Source: PALSA-600 sp963821575
GTDB taxonomy: Bacteria > Actinomycetota > Thermoleophilia > Gaiellales > Gaiellaceae
Assembly: GCA_963821575.1 (NCBI GenBank)
Contig: CAWGEJ010000006.1
Location: 310,001-374,000, forward strand
Length of the DNA: 64,000 bases
Direction: 5' to 3'
Positions within the stretch are counted from its first letter, which is position 1. Each line of letters starts with the position of its first letter. The position numbers and the translations under genes were made by a program. Under the pieces are notes generated by a model. The model was not told the origin of the DNA, did not search any database, and saw only the letters and a list, made by a program, of their open reading frames with translations. This document shows, piece by piece, positions 45,379-52,865 of this stretch.

Positions 45379-46650
45379 ATGGCCGCCTCGGCCCCCGAGA
45401 CTCACCTTCGTGAGAATCCGTTTCGTCTCGCTCAGCAGCAGCTACATCGAGTAGCCGAGACATTCGGGATCGACGATCGGCTCGTCAACGTCTTGCAGGA
45501 ATGCAAGAAGGCGGTCGAGGTGTCGATCCCGACGTCGCTCGACGACGGCTCCGTGCGCGCGTTCCGTGGGTACCGCGTCACGCACAACGTGTCGCGTGGC
45601 CCGTCGAAGGGCGGGATCCGTTACCACCCGGACGTCACGCTCGACGAGGTCAAGGCGCTCGCCATGTGGATGACCTGGAAGTGCTCGTTGATGGGGCTCC
45701 CGTTCGGAGGTGCGAAGGGCGGCGTCAGCTGCGACCCGAAGCAGATGTCTCGCGGCGAGCTCGAGCGCATGACGCGCCGGTTCACGTCCGAGATCATCAA
45801 CGAGATCGGGCCGGAGAAGGACATCCCGGCGCCGGATGTCGGCACGAACGCAGCGACGATGGCCTGGATCTTCGACACGTTCTCGATGAACAAGGGCCAT
45901 TCCGTCCTCGGCGTCGTCACCGGCAAGCCCCTGACGATCGGCGGGTCGCTCGGTCGCGAGGAGGCCACCGCGCGCGGCGGCGTCTTCTGTCTCGAGTCGG
46001 CGCTGGAGAAGCAGGGCCGGTCGATGGACGGTCTGACCGTCGCGGTGCAGGGCTTCGGCAACGTCGGTTCGTTCTTCGCCAAGTTCGTCGCCGAGCTGGG
46101 CGCGAAGGTTGTCGCGATCTCCGACTCGAGCGGCGGCATGTTCAACGCCAACGGCATCGACGTTGCCGCCGCGTTCGCACACAAGCGCTCTGGCGGATCG
46201 CTCGCCGAGTTGAAGGGCGGCGACCGCATCACGAACGAGGAGCTCGTGACGCTCGACTGCGACGCGTTCGCACCGTGCGCGCTCGAGCAGGTCGTGACCG
46301 AGGAGAACGCCGCGCAGGTGAAGGCGAAGGTGATCGTCGAGGGCGCAAACGGCCCGCTCACACCCGCCGCCGACGACATCCTCGAGTCGAACGGCGTGCT
46401 GATCCTCCCCGACGTGCTCGCGAACGCCGGCGGCGTCGTCGTCTCCTACTTCGAGTGGGTGCAGGGCCTGCAGGAGTACTTCTGGAAGGAAGACGAGGTC
46501 AACGCCCGCTTGAACGAGATCGTCCGCCGCGCGTTCGACGAGACGTGGTCGACGTACACGGATCGCAAGGTCTCGATGCGCATGGCCGCCTACGGGCTCG
46601 CCGTCCAGCGCGTCGCCGAAGCGACCGTCACGCGTGGCCTCTATCCCTGA
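45379..46650 (+). CDS. gdhA: glutamate dehydrogenase (Glu/Leu/Phe/Val family)
   Basis: A 423-residue GDH of the short hexameric class, interconverting glutamate and 2-oxoglutarate. GPSKGGIRYHPDV, KCSLMGLPFGGAKGG (catalytic Lys), PAPDVGTNAATMAW and the dinucleotide motif VQGFGNVGSFFA are present. TAGATT (45364-45369) ends 9 nt before ATG 45379, giving it its own leaderless promoter after the protease gene. Cofactor preference cannot be decided by eye. Confidence 0.95.
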   Translation: MAASAPETHLRENPFRLAQQQLHRVAETFGIDDRLVNVLQECKKAVEVSIPTSLDDGSVRAFRGYRVTHNVSRGPSKGGIRYHPDVTLDEVKALAMWMTWKCSLMGLPFGGAKGGVSCDPKQMSRGELERMTRRFTSEIINEIGPEKDIPAPDVGTNAATMAWIFDTFSMNKGHSVLGVVTGKPLTIGGSLGREEATARGGVFCLESALEKQGRSMDGLTVAVQGFGNVGSFFAKFVAELGAKVVAISDSSGGMFNANGIDVAAAFAHKRSGGSLAELKGGDRITNEELVTLDCDAFAPCALEQVVTEENAAQVKAKVIVEGANGPLTPAADDILESNGVLILPDVLANAGGVVVSYFEWVQGLQEYFWKEDEVNARLNEIVRRAFDETWSTYTDRKVSMRMAAYGLAVQRVAEATVTRGLYP

Positions 46651-46873
46651 GGTCGTTCTCTACTACGGGCGGAACTGCTCGCTCTGCGAGCGCGCTCGCG
46701 GCGTGCTCGACCGGGTCGGGGCCTCGTACGAGGCGGTCGACATCACCGGCGACGATCAACTGGAGGCCCACTACCGCGAATGGCTTCCGGTCGTCGAGAT
46801 CGACGGCGAGCGTGCCTTCGTCTACTACGTCGACGAGGCGGCATTCCGCCGGAAGGTGTCACAAGCGCGGTAG
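46634..46873 (+). CDS. glutaredoxin-family thiol protein
   Basis: A 79-residue thioredoxin-fold protein of the DUF836/glutaredoxin-like type: VVLYYGRNCSLCERARGVL with redox pair C-x-x-C (CSLC), cis-Pro in WLPVVEIDG and a short C-terminal helix. GTG 46634 is inside gdhA (17-nt overlap). Placement before the redox sensor rex suggests a shared redox theme. Confidence 0.85.
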   Translation: MASIPEVVLYYGRNCSLCERARGVLDRVGASYEAVDITGDDQLEAHYREWLPVVEIDGERAFVYYVDEAAFRRKVSQAR

Positions 46874-46882
46874 TTAGTGACA
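46857..46882 (+). promoter_or_regulatory. inverted repeat TGTCAC-N14-GTGACA before rex
   Basis: The 6-bp arms (46857-46862 and 46877-46882) flank 14 bp and contain CACAA/TTGTG-like half-sites reminiscent of Rex operators, although the spacing differs from the usual TTGTGA-N6-TCACAA. It may be a weak autoregulatory site. CACAAT at 46910-46915 is the likely -10 element of rex. Confidence 0.35.
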
Positions 46883-46921
46883 ACCGGACGGTCGATTGCG
46901 AGCCTTGGGCACAATGCGCTC

Positions 46922-47572
46922 GTGATGTTGCAAGCTCCGGTTCCCGGCGAGGCCCCCGATCGGCTCACGGTCGGAGTTGCGGCGCGCCTTTCGCGCTACC
47001 TCCAGGTGCTGACCCAGTCCAAGAAGATGGGGAAGGACCGCATCTCCTCGCAGGAGATCGCGGACTACACGAGCATCAACGCGACCCAGATCCGGCGCGA
47101 TCTTTCGAACTTCGGCAAGTTCGGCAAGCGCGGCGTCGGTTACCCGATCGACTCGCTCCTCTCCGAGATCCGGAAGATCCTCCGCACGCAGGGGCAGCAC
47201 AACATCGCGCTCGTCGGAGCGGGCCGTCTCGGCCAGGCGATCGCGAGCTCCCCGATCTTCGCCGAGCACGGGATCAACATCGCGGCGGTCTTCGACTCGA
47301 GCCCGAACATGATCGGCGCCGACGTCGGGGGGACGACCGTCGAGGACGAGCGCCGCCTCAAGGACGTCGTGCGCGACAAGAACATCGTCGTCGGCGTGCT
47401 CGCCGTTCCGGCGGGCGCCGCGCAGAAGGTCGCCGACGATCTCGTCGACGCGGGCGTGCGCATCATCTTCAACTACTCCGAGGGTCTCCTCGACGTGCCG
47501 GGCGACGTGACCGTCCACACCTCGAACCCCGCGGTCGAGTTGCTGCACGCACTCTATTTTCACCTGGCGTAG
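46922..47572 (+). CDS. rex: redox-sensing transcriptional repressor Rex
   Basis: Rex senses the NADH/NAD+ ratio and represses respiratory and fermentative genes. Winged helix: RLSRYLQVL, RISSQEIADYTSINATQIRRDLSNFGKFGKRGVGY. Rossmann fold: IALVGAGRLGQAIA and VFDSSPNMIG, then a C-terminal swapped helix ending LLHALYFHLA. GTG 46922 follows CACAAT by 6 nt and gives a 216-residue protein of normal length; GTG 46877 would add 15 unconserved residues. Confidence 0.94.
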   Translation: MMLQAPVPGEAPDRLTVGVAARLSRYLQVLTQSKKMGKDRISSQEIADYTSINATQIRRDLSNFGKFGKRGVGYPIDSLLSEIRKILRTQGQHNIALVGAGRLGQAIASSPIFAEHGINIAAVFDSSPNMIGADVGGTTVEDERRLKDVVRDKNIVVGVLAVPAGAAQKVADDLVDAGVRIIFNYSEGLLDVPGDVTVHTSNPAVELLHALYFHLA

Positions 47573-47583
47573 GCCGTCTCTCG

Positions 47584-47796
47584 CGAACTGCCACCGAGTT
47601 TCTCGGGAGGCGATCGGCAGTTCGAAACTCGTGAACTGGTACCGAACCAGATTCGCTCTGTGAATCTGGTTCGCGAGTTTCTCGGGAGGCGGTCGGCAGT
47701 TCGAAACTCGTGAACCTGGTTCGGCTGCGCCGAACCAGGTTCACTGGTGGCACTCCCGAACTGCTACCGAGGTTCTCGGGAGGCGATCGCAGTTCG
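47584..47796 (+). repeat. array of stem-loop repeats between rex and GT4 gene
   Basis: The 288-bp gap holds no gene but five related stem-loops. (a) 47584-47624: outer arms CGAACTGCC/GGCAGTTCG enclosing CCGAG-TTT-CTCGG. (b) 47643-47673: CGAACCAGATTC/GAATCTGGTTCG. (c) a partial repeat of (a), CGAGTTTCTCGGGAGGCG through GGCAGTTCGAAACTCG, from 47673. (d) 47710-47744: a perfect 16-bp stem, GTGAACCTGGTTCGGC and its complement, with a 3-nt loop. (e) 47757-47796: CGAACTGC/GCAGTTCG enclosing CCGAG-GTT-CTCGG. Units (a) and (e) share the same double-stem architecture. They may be a mobile hairpin repeat family or a structured 3'-UTR. Confidence 0.75.
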
Positions 47797-47860
47797 AATC
47801 TCGTGAACCAGGTTCAGTGGCAGGTACCAGGTACCAGCCTTGCGAGTAGCGTCTCCCTCG

Positions 47861-49096
47861 ATGCGCATCCTGCTCTGGCACGGCTACCTGCTCGGGGGCA
47901 CCGGGTCGAACGTCTACACCCGGGCGCTCGCGCGGGAGTGGAGCCGTGACGGTCACGACGTCGTCGTTGTCTCGCAGGAGCGCGCGCCGGAGCAGTACGA
48001 CCTCGGGGGCGCGACGACGGTCGCGGTCGAGCTGCCCGGCGGGTTGCTCCCGGTCTTCGTCATGGACCGCTACGAAGGCCTCCAGCCGAAGTTCCTGCAG
48101 GACTTCACCGAGAACGAGCGCCGCGCCTACGTCGAGGCGAATGCCGCCGTGCTCCGTGAGCTGTTGCCCGCCGATCTCGTGTTCGCGAACCACGTGCTGA
48201 TGGGCGGCCCCGTCGGCGCGGCGAGCGGCGCGCCGTTCCGCGTCAAGGCGCACGGCTCGGAGCTCGAGTACTCGATGCGCGGCCGGCCGGAGCTCGGCGA
48301 GTGGGGAAGAGAGGCGCTTGCGCAGGCCGACGCGACCTACGTCGGCTCGGAGCACATCCGTGAGGTCCTCGCAGAGGTCGTCGGGCCCGTCGAGCCCGTC
48401 GTCGAGGTGCCCCCGGGCGTGGACATCGACGAGTTCGTGCTGCAGGACCGCCGAGCCGCGCTCGCCGACCTGCTGGCCGAGGCGCGGGCCGATCCGCCGA
48501 ACAACGGCGACGAGCGCCTGCCCGACGACGACAACGCCGACCGGCTCACTGCGTTCCTCGACAGGCCGGGCAAGCTCGTCGTCTATTTCGGCAAGCTGAT
48601 CGAGCAGAAGGGCGTGCAAGTCCTGCTCGAAGCGATGCACGGGATCGACGCACGGCTCGTCGTGGTCGGCTTCGGGCCGTATCGCGCCGTGCTCGAGGCG
48701 GCAGCGCCGCCGCGCACGCTCTTCACCGGCCCGCTCGAGCACCGTCACCTGGTGCACCTGCTGCCGCTCGCCGACGTGACCGTGGTGCCGTCGATCTTCC
48801 CCGAGGCGTTCGGCATGGTTGCTGCAGAGGCCGCTGCGGCGGGCTCGCCTCCGCTCGTGGCGCGCCACTCGGGCCTCGCCGAGGTCGCGGCGGGGCTGGA
48901 GGAGGAGTACCCCGAGCGCTTCCGGCATCTGGCGTCGTTCGAGAGCGGCGACGCCGGGGACCTCGCCCGCAAGCTCGGCGAGCTCCTCGCATTACCGCCC
49001 GACGAGCACGAGGTGCTCCGCCGAGCCGGGCGCCGGGCGGTCGTCGACCGCTGGTCGTGGGCGGGCGTCGCCCGACGCCTGCTGGACCCGCTCTAG
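47861..49096 (+). CDS. GT4-type glycosyltransferase
   Basis: A 411-residue GT-B enzyme. The N-terminal Rossmann starts MRILLWHGYLLGGTGSNVYT; the acceptor domain has HGSELEYSMR. The donor-binding half carries VVYFGKLIEQKGVQVLLEAM, LVVVGFGPYR, and the E-x7-E motif in FPEAFGMVAAEAAAAG. Sugar donor and acceptor are unknown. TAGCGT (47847-47852) ends 8 nt before the ATG. An internal acidic loop (about 200-230, ADPPNNGDERLPDDDNAD) is unusual. Confidence 0.9.
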   Translation: MRILLWHGYLLGGTGSNVYTRALAREWSRDGHDVVVVSQERAPEQYDLGGATTVAVELPGGLLPVFVMDRYEGLQPKFLQDFTENERRAYVEANAAVLRELLPADLVFANHVLMGGPVGAASGAPFRVKAHGSELEYSMRGRPELGEWGREALAQADATYVGSEHIREVLAEVVGPVEPVVEVPPGVDIDEFVLQDRRAALADLLAEARADPPNNGDERLPDDDNADRLTAFLDRPGKLVVYFGKLIEQKGVQVLLEAMHGIDARLVVVGFGPYRAVLEAAAPPRTLFTGPLEHRHLVHLLPLADVTVVPSIFPEAFGMVAAEAAAAGSPPLVARHSGLAEVAAGLEEEYPERFRHLASFESGDAGDLARKLGELLALPPDEHEVLRRAGRRAVVDRWSWAGVARRLLDPL

Positions 49097-49115
49097 GGGC
49101 TACGCTCTTGGCGAA

Positions 49116-50285
49116 ATGGGCGACGAGCAACGCATCTCTTGGCAGGAGCTGATCGCAAAGAGCCGCGACGAATTCGACGCGGGCACCGATTTCACGGTCG
49201 CGGTCGAAGAGGAATTCGCGCTGCTCGACCCGCACACGCTCGCTCTCACCGATCGCTTCGAGGAGATCTACGCAGCGGCACTGGACACCGACCTCGCACC
49301 GAATATCGTCGGCGAGCTGATCGCGTCCGAGGTGGAGGTCCGCACCGGCCGCTGCGAGAACTTCGGCGAGGCGGCGGCCGCGATGCAGGAGCGCCGCAGC
49401 CAGCTGCACGGTGTTGCGCGCGACTTGCAGCTCGCGCTCGGCGGCACGGGAACGCACCCGTGGAGCCGGTGGCAGGATCAGCGCATCATCGACACGCCGC
49501 ACTATCGGCGGAACGACGAGATCCTGCGCTACGTCGTGTGGCGCAACAACACCTTCGGTCTGCACGTGCACGTCGGCATCGCGGGCGCCGACCGCGCGAT
49601 CGCCGTGCACGATGCACTGCGCAACTTCCTGCCCGAGATCCTCGCCCTGTCCGCAAGCTCGCCGTTCGTCGAGGCGGTCAACTCGGGTCTGCACTCGGCG
49701 CGCACCGAGGTGTTCACGCGCATGTTCCCGCGCTGCGGTATCCCCGACATCTACGGCGACTGGCGTGGGTGGGAGGACTATGTCTCGTTCCTCTACCGGA
49801 CGGGCTCGATCACCGAGCACACGCAGATCTGGTGGAGCGTCCGGCCGCATCTCGCGTATCCGACCGTCGAGATTCGGATCGGCGACGCCCAGCCGGACCT
49901 CGTCGAGGCGCAGTCGCTGGCAGCGTTCTGCTACAGCCTCGCCGTCCGTTGCGCTCGCGCGCTCGACGAGGGAGAGCCGCTGCCGAGCCTGCCGAACCGC
50001 CTGCTCGAGGAGAACCTGTGGCGGGCGATCCGCTTCGGCCTCTCGGGTGAGCTGCTCGACTTCGCCCGCGGCGAGCAGGTGCACGCGCGAGCGAGGATCG
50101 ACCAGCTGCTCGACTGGGTCGCGCCGGTCGCGGGCGAGATCGGCGCTGCGTCGTTCCTGAGCATTCCCGAGCGGAACGCGGCGGAGCGCCAGATCGCGCG
50201 GTTCGACGAGGGGGCCAGCCTGGAGGAGATCTACTCCGAGCAGGTGAGAACAGGCGAGCCGGCGGGATCTGCGCCAGATGGCTGA
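49116..50285 (+). CDS. YbdK-type carboxylate-amine ligase (GCS2 family)
   Basis: A 389-residue ATP-grasp-like ligase of the glutamate-cysteine ligase type 2 family: FTVAVEEEFALLDPHTLAL, ELIASEVEVRTGRCENF, GTHPW, RNNTFGLHVHVGIAGADRAI, ARTEVFTRMFPRCGIPD, and HLAYPTVEIRIGDAQP. Known members make weak gamma-glutamylcysteine or other gamma-glutamyl amides, so substrate is uncertain. TACGCT (49101-49106) ends 9 nt before ATG 49116. Overlaps the next gene by 8 nt. Confidence 0.9.
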   Translation: MGDEQRISWQELIAKSRDEFDAGTDFTVAVEEEFALLDPHTLALTDRFEEIYAAALDTDLAPNIVGELIASEVEVRTGRCENFGEAAAAMQERRSQLHGVARDLQLALGGTGTHPWSRWQDQRIIDTPHYRRNDEILRYVVWRNNTFGLHVHVGIAGADRAIAVHDALRNFLPEILALSASSPFVEAVNSGLHSARTEVFTRMFPRCGIPDIYGDWRGWEDYVSFLYRTGSITEHTQIWWSVRPHLAYPTVEIRIGDAQPDLVEAQSLAAFCYSLAVRCARALDEGEPLPSLPNRLLEENLWRAIRFGLSGELLDFARGEQVHARARIDQLLDWVAPVAGEIGAASFLSIPERNAAERQIARFDEGASLEEIYSEQVRTGEPAGSAPDG

Positions 50286-50553
50286 CGAGCACGAGCACGA
50301 GCGCGAGATCGATGTCGAGGCCCTGCAGGAGCAGCTCGCGGCGTTCAGCGTCGAGCAGTTCCTCGTTTCGGCCGCCTCGACGATCGCCAGCCTGGCCTAC
50401 GCCAAGCTGGAGCGGCACGACCTCGCCGAGGCCCGCAAGGCGATCGATGCCCTGGCTGCGCTCGTCCCGCAGCTCGAGGGAGAGCTGGCGGACGACCTCG
50501 CACTGGCCCTGACCCGGCTGCAGCTCGCCTACGCCGACGCCGCTTCGGCATAA
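50278..50553 (+). CDS. DUF1844-like small protein
   Basis: Encodes 91 residues: an acidic His/Glu-rich start, then FSVEQFLVSAASTIASLAYAKL and DLAEARKAIDALAALVPQLEGEL, which match the helical DUF1844 pattern. Function is unknown. Coupled to the YbdK-type gene by an 8-nt overlap. Confidence 0.8.
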   Translation: MADEHEHEREIDVEALQEQLAAFSVEQFLVSAASTIASLAYAKLERHDLAEARKAIDALAALVPQLEGELADDLALALTRLQLAYADAASA

Positions 50554-50569
50554 GCTCCCACCGGAGCTT
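50552..50569 (+). terminator. short stem-loop at the DUF1844 gene stop
   Basis: AAGCTCC/GGAGCTT around CACC begins inside the TAA stop codon. It directly precedes the hppA promoter (CATAAT at 50576-50581), so it separates the two transcription units. Confidence 0.45.
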
Positions 50570-50571
50570 GT

Positions 50572-50606
50572 GATACATAATCGCCCGCGCCGAAGCCCTT
50601 CGGCGC
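50572..50606 (+). promoter_or_regulatory. hppA promoter and 5' hairpin
   Basis: GATACATAAT (50572-50581) is the most canonical -10 in the window. A perfect hairpin GCGCCGAA..TTCGGCGC (50587-50606) would lie at the very 5' end of the mRNA, followed by TTGACTTTG and the ribosome binding site GAGGGAG (50617-50623). Unlike most genes here, hppA has a real leader and Shine-Dalgarno; the hairpin may stabilise the transcript. Confidence 0.5.
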
Positions 50607-50631
50607 TTGACTTTGTGAGGGAGCGAAGCGG

Positions 50632-52671
50632 ATGGATTGGTTTGCGCAACACGCCGTGCTGCTCGGCCTCGTCGGTGCCGGCGTGGCCGTGGCGTACGGG
50701 CTCTACCTGACCTGGTGGCTGCTCAAGCAGCCTGCGGGCAACGAGCGGATGCAGGAGATCGCGCGCGCCGTCCAGGAGGGCGCCGCGGCCTACCTGAAGA
50801 AGCAGTACACGACGATCGCAATCGTGGCGATCGTCCCCTTCATCCTGCTCGGCGTCTACAACAAGCTCGGCTGGGGAACCGCCTTCGGCTTCCTCATCGG
50901 CGCGGTGCTCTCGTCCGCGGCGGGCTTCATCGGCATGAACGTCGCCGTGCGCTCGAACGTCCGCACTGCCGAGGCCGCCCGTAACGGTCTCGCGCCGGCG
51001 CTGAACGTCGCGTTCCGTGCCGGCTCGGTGACGGGCCTCCTCGTCGTCGGGCTGGGGCTCTTCGGCGTGACGGGCTACTACTGGTTCCTCACGTCCGTCC
51101 TCAACAACTCGCCCTCGTCCGCGATCCACGACCTCGTCGGTCTCGCCTTCGGCGGCTCGTTGATCTCCGTCTTCGCGCGACTCGGCGGCGGCATCTTCAC
51201 GAAGGCAGCCGACGTCGGCGCCGACCTCGTCGGCAAGCTCGAGGCGGGGATCCCCGAGGACGATCCTCGAAACGCCGCCGTGATCGCCGACAACGTCGGT
51301 GACAACGTCGGCGACTGCGCCGGGATGGCTGCCGACCTGTTCGAGACCTATGCCGTCACCGCGGTCGCGGTGATGCTGATCGGGCTGCACTTCCCGCTCG
51401 CGCACCTCTACCTCTACCCGCTGGCGCTCGGTGCCGTCTCGGCCGTCTCGTCGGTCGTCGGCACCTTCTTCGCGAAGCTCGGCAAGGGCGACAACGCGGT
51501 GATCAACGCGCTCTACAAGGCGGTGCTCGTCGCGACGGTCCTGTCGGCGATCGGCTTCATCCCGATCACGATGGCGTTCGACGGCGGGGTCTACGGCTTC
51601 ACCGACCTGTACGGGTCGGCGATCGTCGGTCTCGTCGTCACGTTCCTGCTCGTCGCGATCACCGAGTACTACACCGGCACGCGGTGGAACCCCGTGAAGG
51701 CGATCGCCAAGGCGTCGCAGACCGGTCACGCGACGAACATCATCGAAGGGCTCGCGATCGGCATGCAGGCGACCGCGGCGCCCGTGATCGTGATCGTCGC
51801 CGGCATTCTCGTCGCGAATCACTTCGCAGGACTGCTCGGGATCGGCGTCGCCGTGATGGCGCAGCTCTCGATGACCGGGTTGATCGTGGCGCTGGACGCC
51901 TACGGTCCGGTGACCGACAACGCGGGCGGCATCGCGGAGATGGCCGACCTGCCCGAAGGCGTCCGCGCGATCACCGATCCGCTCGACGCGGTCGGCAACA
52001 CGACCAAGGCGGTCACGAAGGGCTACGCCATCGGCTCCGCGGCACTTGCGGCGCTGATCCTGTTCGACTCCTACACGACCGGGCTCGCCGACCAGGGGCT
52101 CCCGACGTTCTTCGCGCTCTCGGACCCGTGGGTGATCGCAGGCCTCTTCGTCGGCGGCCTGATGCCGTTCCTGTTCGCTTCACTGGCGATGCAGGCGGTC
52201 GGCCGCGTCGGCGGCGAGGTGGTTCAGGAGGTGCGCCGCCAGTTCCGCGAGCACCCCGGGATCATGGACTACACCGAGAAGCCGGACTACAGCCAGGCGG
52301 TCGGCATCGTCACCGCGTCGGCGATCAGGTCGATGCTCGCACCGGCGCTGATCCCGATCGGCTTCCCGATCGTCGTCGGGATCATCAGCGCGAAGATGCT
52401 CGGCGGGCTGTTGATCGGCACCATCGTCACCGGCCTCTTCCTCGCGATTGCGATGACCTCGGGCGGCGGCGCCTGGGACAACGCCAAGAAGTCGATCGAA
52501 GACGGTGCCTACGGCGGCAAGGGATCGGATGCGCACGCCGCGTCCGTCACCGGCGACACCGTCGGTGACCCGTACAAGGACACCGCAGGCCCGGCGATCA
52601 ACCCGATGATCAAGATCGCGAACATCGTCGCGATCCTGATCATCCCGCTGATCGTCTCGATTCACGGTTAA
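50632..52671 (+). CDS. hppA: membrane-bound H+-translocating pyrophosphatase
   Basis: A 679-residue, about 16-helix pump that couples PPi hydrolysis to proton export. Substrate-site motifs: GGGIFTKAADVGADLVGKLEAGIPEDDPRN (quoted as GGGIFTKAADVGADLVGK and EAGIPEDDPRN), NVGDNVGDCAGMAADLFE, TDNAGGIAEM, SGGGAWDNAKK and GDTVGDPYKDTAGPAINPMIK. The position that decides potassium dependence reads GNTTKAVTKG with Lys, the K+-independent form. It can recycle biosynthetic PPi into proton-motive force, next to two more ion-transport loci. Confidence 0.97.
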   Translation: MDWFAQHAVLLGLVGAGVAVAYGLYLTWWLLKQPAGNERMQEIARAVQEGAAAYLKKQYTTIAIVAIVPFILLGVYNKLGWGTAFGFLIGAVLSSAAGFIGMNVAVRSNVRTAEAARNGLAPALNVAFRAGSVTGLLVVGLGLFGVTGYYWFLTSVLNNSPSSAIHDLVGLAFGGSLISVFARLGGGIFTKAADVGADLVGKLEAGIPEDDPRNAAVIADNVGDNVGDCAGMAADLFETYAVTAVAVMLIGLHFPLAHLYLYPLALGAVSAVSSVVGTFFAKLGKGDNAVINALYKAVLVATVLSAIGFIPITMAFDGGVYGFTDLYGSAIVGLVVTFLLVAITEYYTGTRWNPVKAIAKASQTGHATNIIEGLAIGMQATAAPVIVIVAGILVANHFAGLLGIGVAVMAQLSMTGLIVALDAYGPVTDNAGGIAEMADLPEGVRAITDPLDAVGNTTKAVTKGYAIGSAALAALILFDSYTTGLADQGLPTFFALSDPWVIAGLFVGGLMPFLFASLAMQAVGRVGGEVVQEVRRQFREHPGIMDYTEKPDYSQAVGIVTASAIRSMLAPALIPIGFPIVVGIISAKMLGGLLIGTIVTGLFLAIAMTSGGGAWDNAKKSIEDGAYGGKGSDAHAASVTGDTVGDPYKDTAGPAINPMIKIANIVAILIIPLIVSIHG

Positions 52672-52682
52672 CGGAGCCTGAA

Positions 52683-52712
52683 CGCTGCGCGGGGGATCGC
52701 CCCCGCGCAGCG
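52683..52712 (+). terminator. strong stem-loop terminator after hppA
   Basis: A perfect 13-bp stem, CGCTGCGCGGGGG and its complement, around ATCG, 11 nt after the hppA stop, followed by GGTATTCTTCC (partial U-tract). Confidence 0.75.
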
Positions 52713-52714
52713 GG

Positions 52715-52865
52715 TATTCTTCCGTGGATGGTGTCGGCGCATGGAGGTGAGCCAGTGGTACCTGGCAGTACGGGTCGAAGACTCGTGCGCGTGCGCATGA
52801 CGCTCTTCGGGCGCTTCTAGCGCCCGCGGTCGTCTGCGTGCGCAGGCGACTGGCTTGACGAGCAG
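52715..52865 (+). promoter_or_regulatory. structured leader of the Nramp/MgtE-like operon
   Basis: TATTCT (52715-52720) is a -10-like element. The leader contains a small ORF and two stem-loops. GGGCGC-TTCTA-GCGCCC (52809-52825) has the uORF stop codon in its loop; GTCGTCTGC/GCAGGCGAC (52829-52850) lies just before the gene start. A ribosome reaching the uORF stop would open the first stem and could shift folding of the second, a layout typical of translation-dependent attenuation. Confidence 0.5.
52728..52820 (+). CDS. leader ORF (uORF) upstream of the putative Mg2+ transporter
   Basis: A 30-codon frame starting with ATG 7 nt after TATTCT, the same spacing as leaderless genes. It reads MVSAHGGEPVVPGSTG, then RRLVRVRMTLFGRF. 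A second in-frame start, GTG 52755, has the strongest possible Shine-Dalgarno GGAGGTGA (52743-52750) ahead of it and gives 21 residues. The Pro-containing start and Arg-rich hydrophobic end recall Mg2+-sensing leader peptides such as MgtL of enterobacteria; similarity may be coincidental. An overlapping 19-codon frame from ATG 52741 is an alternative. Confidence 0.45.
   Translation: MVSAHGGEPVVPGSTGRRLVRVRMTLFGRF

Noticed and set aside
47584..47796. CRISPR or integron attC array
   Set aside because: Repeat units differ in length and order, spacers are not uniform, and there are no cas or integrase genes.
51280..51340. Repeat-like NVGDNVGD segment in hppA
   Set aside because: This is the conserved pyrophosphate-binding motif of the family, not a DNA repeat of interest.
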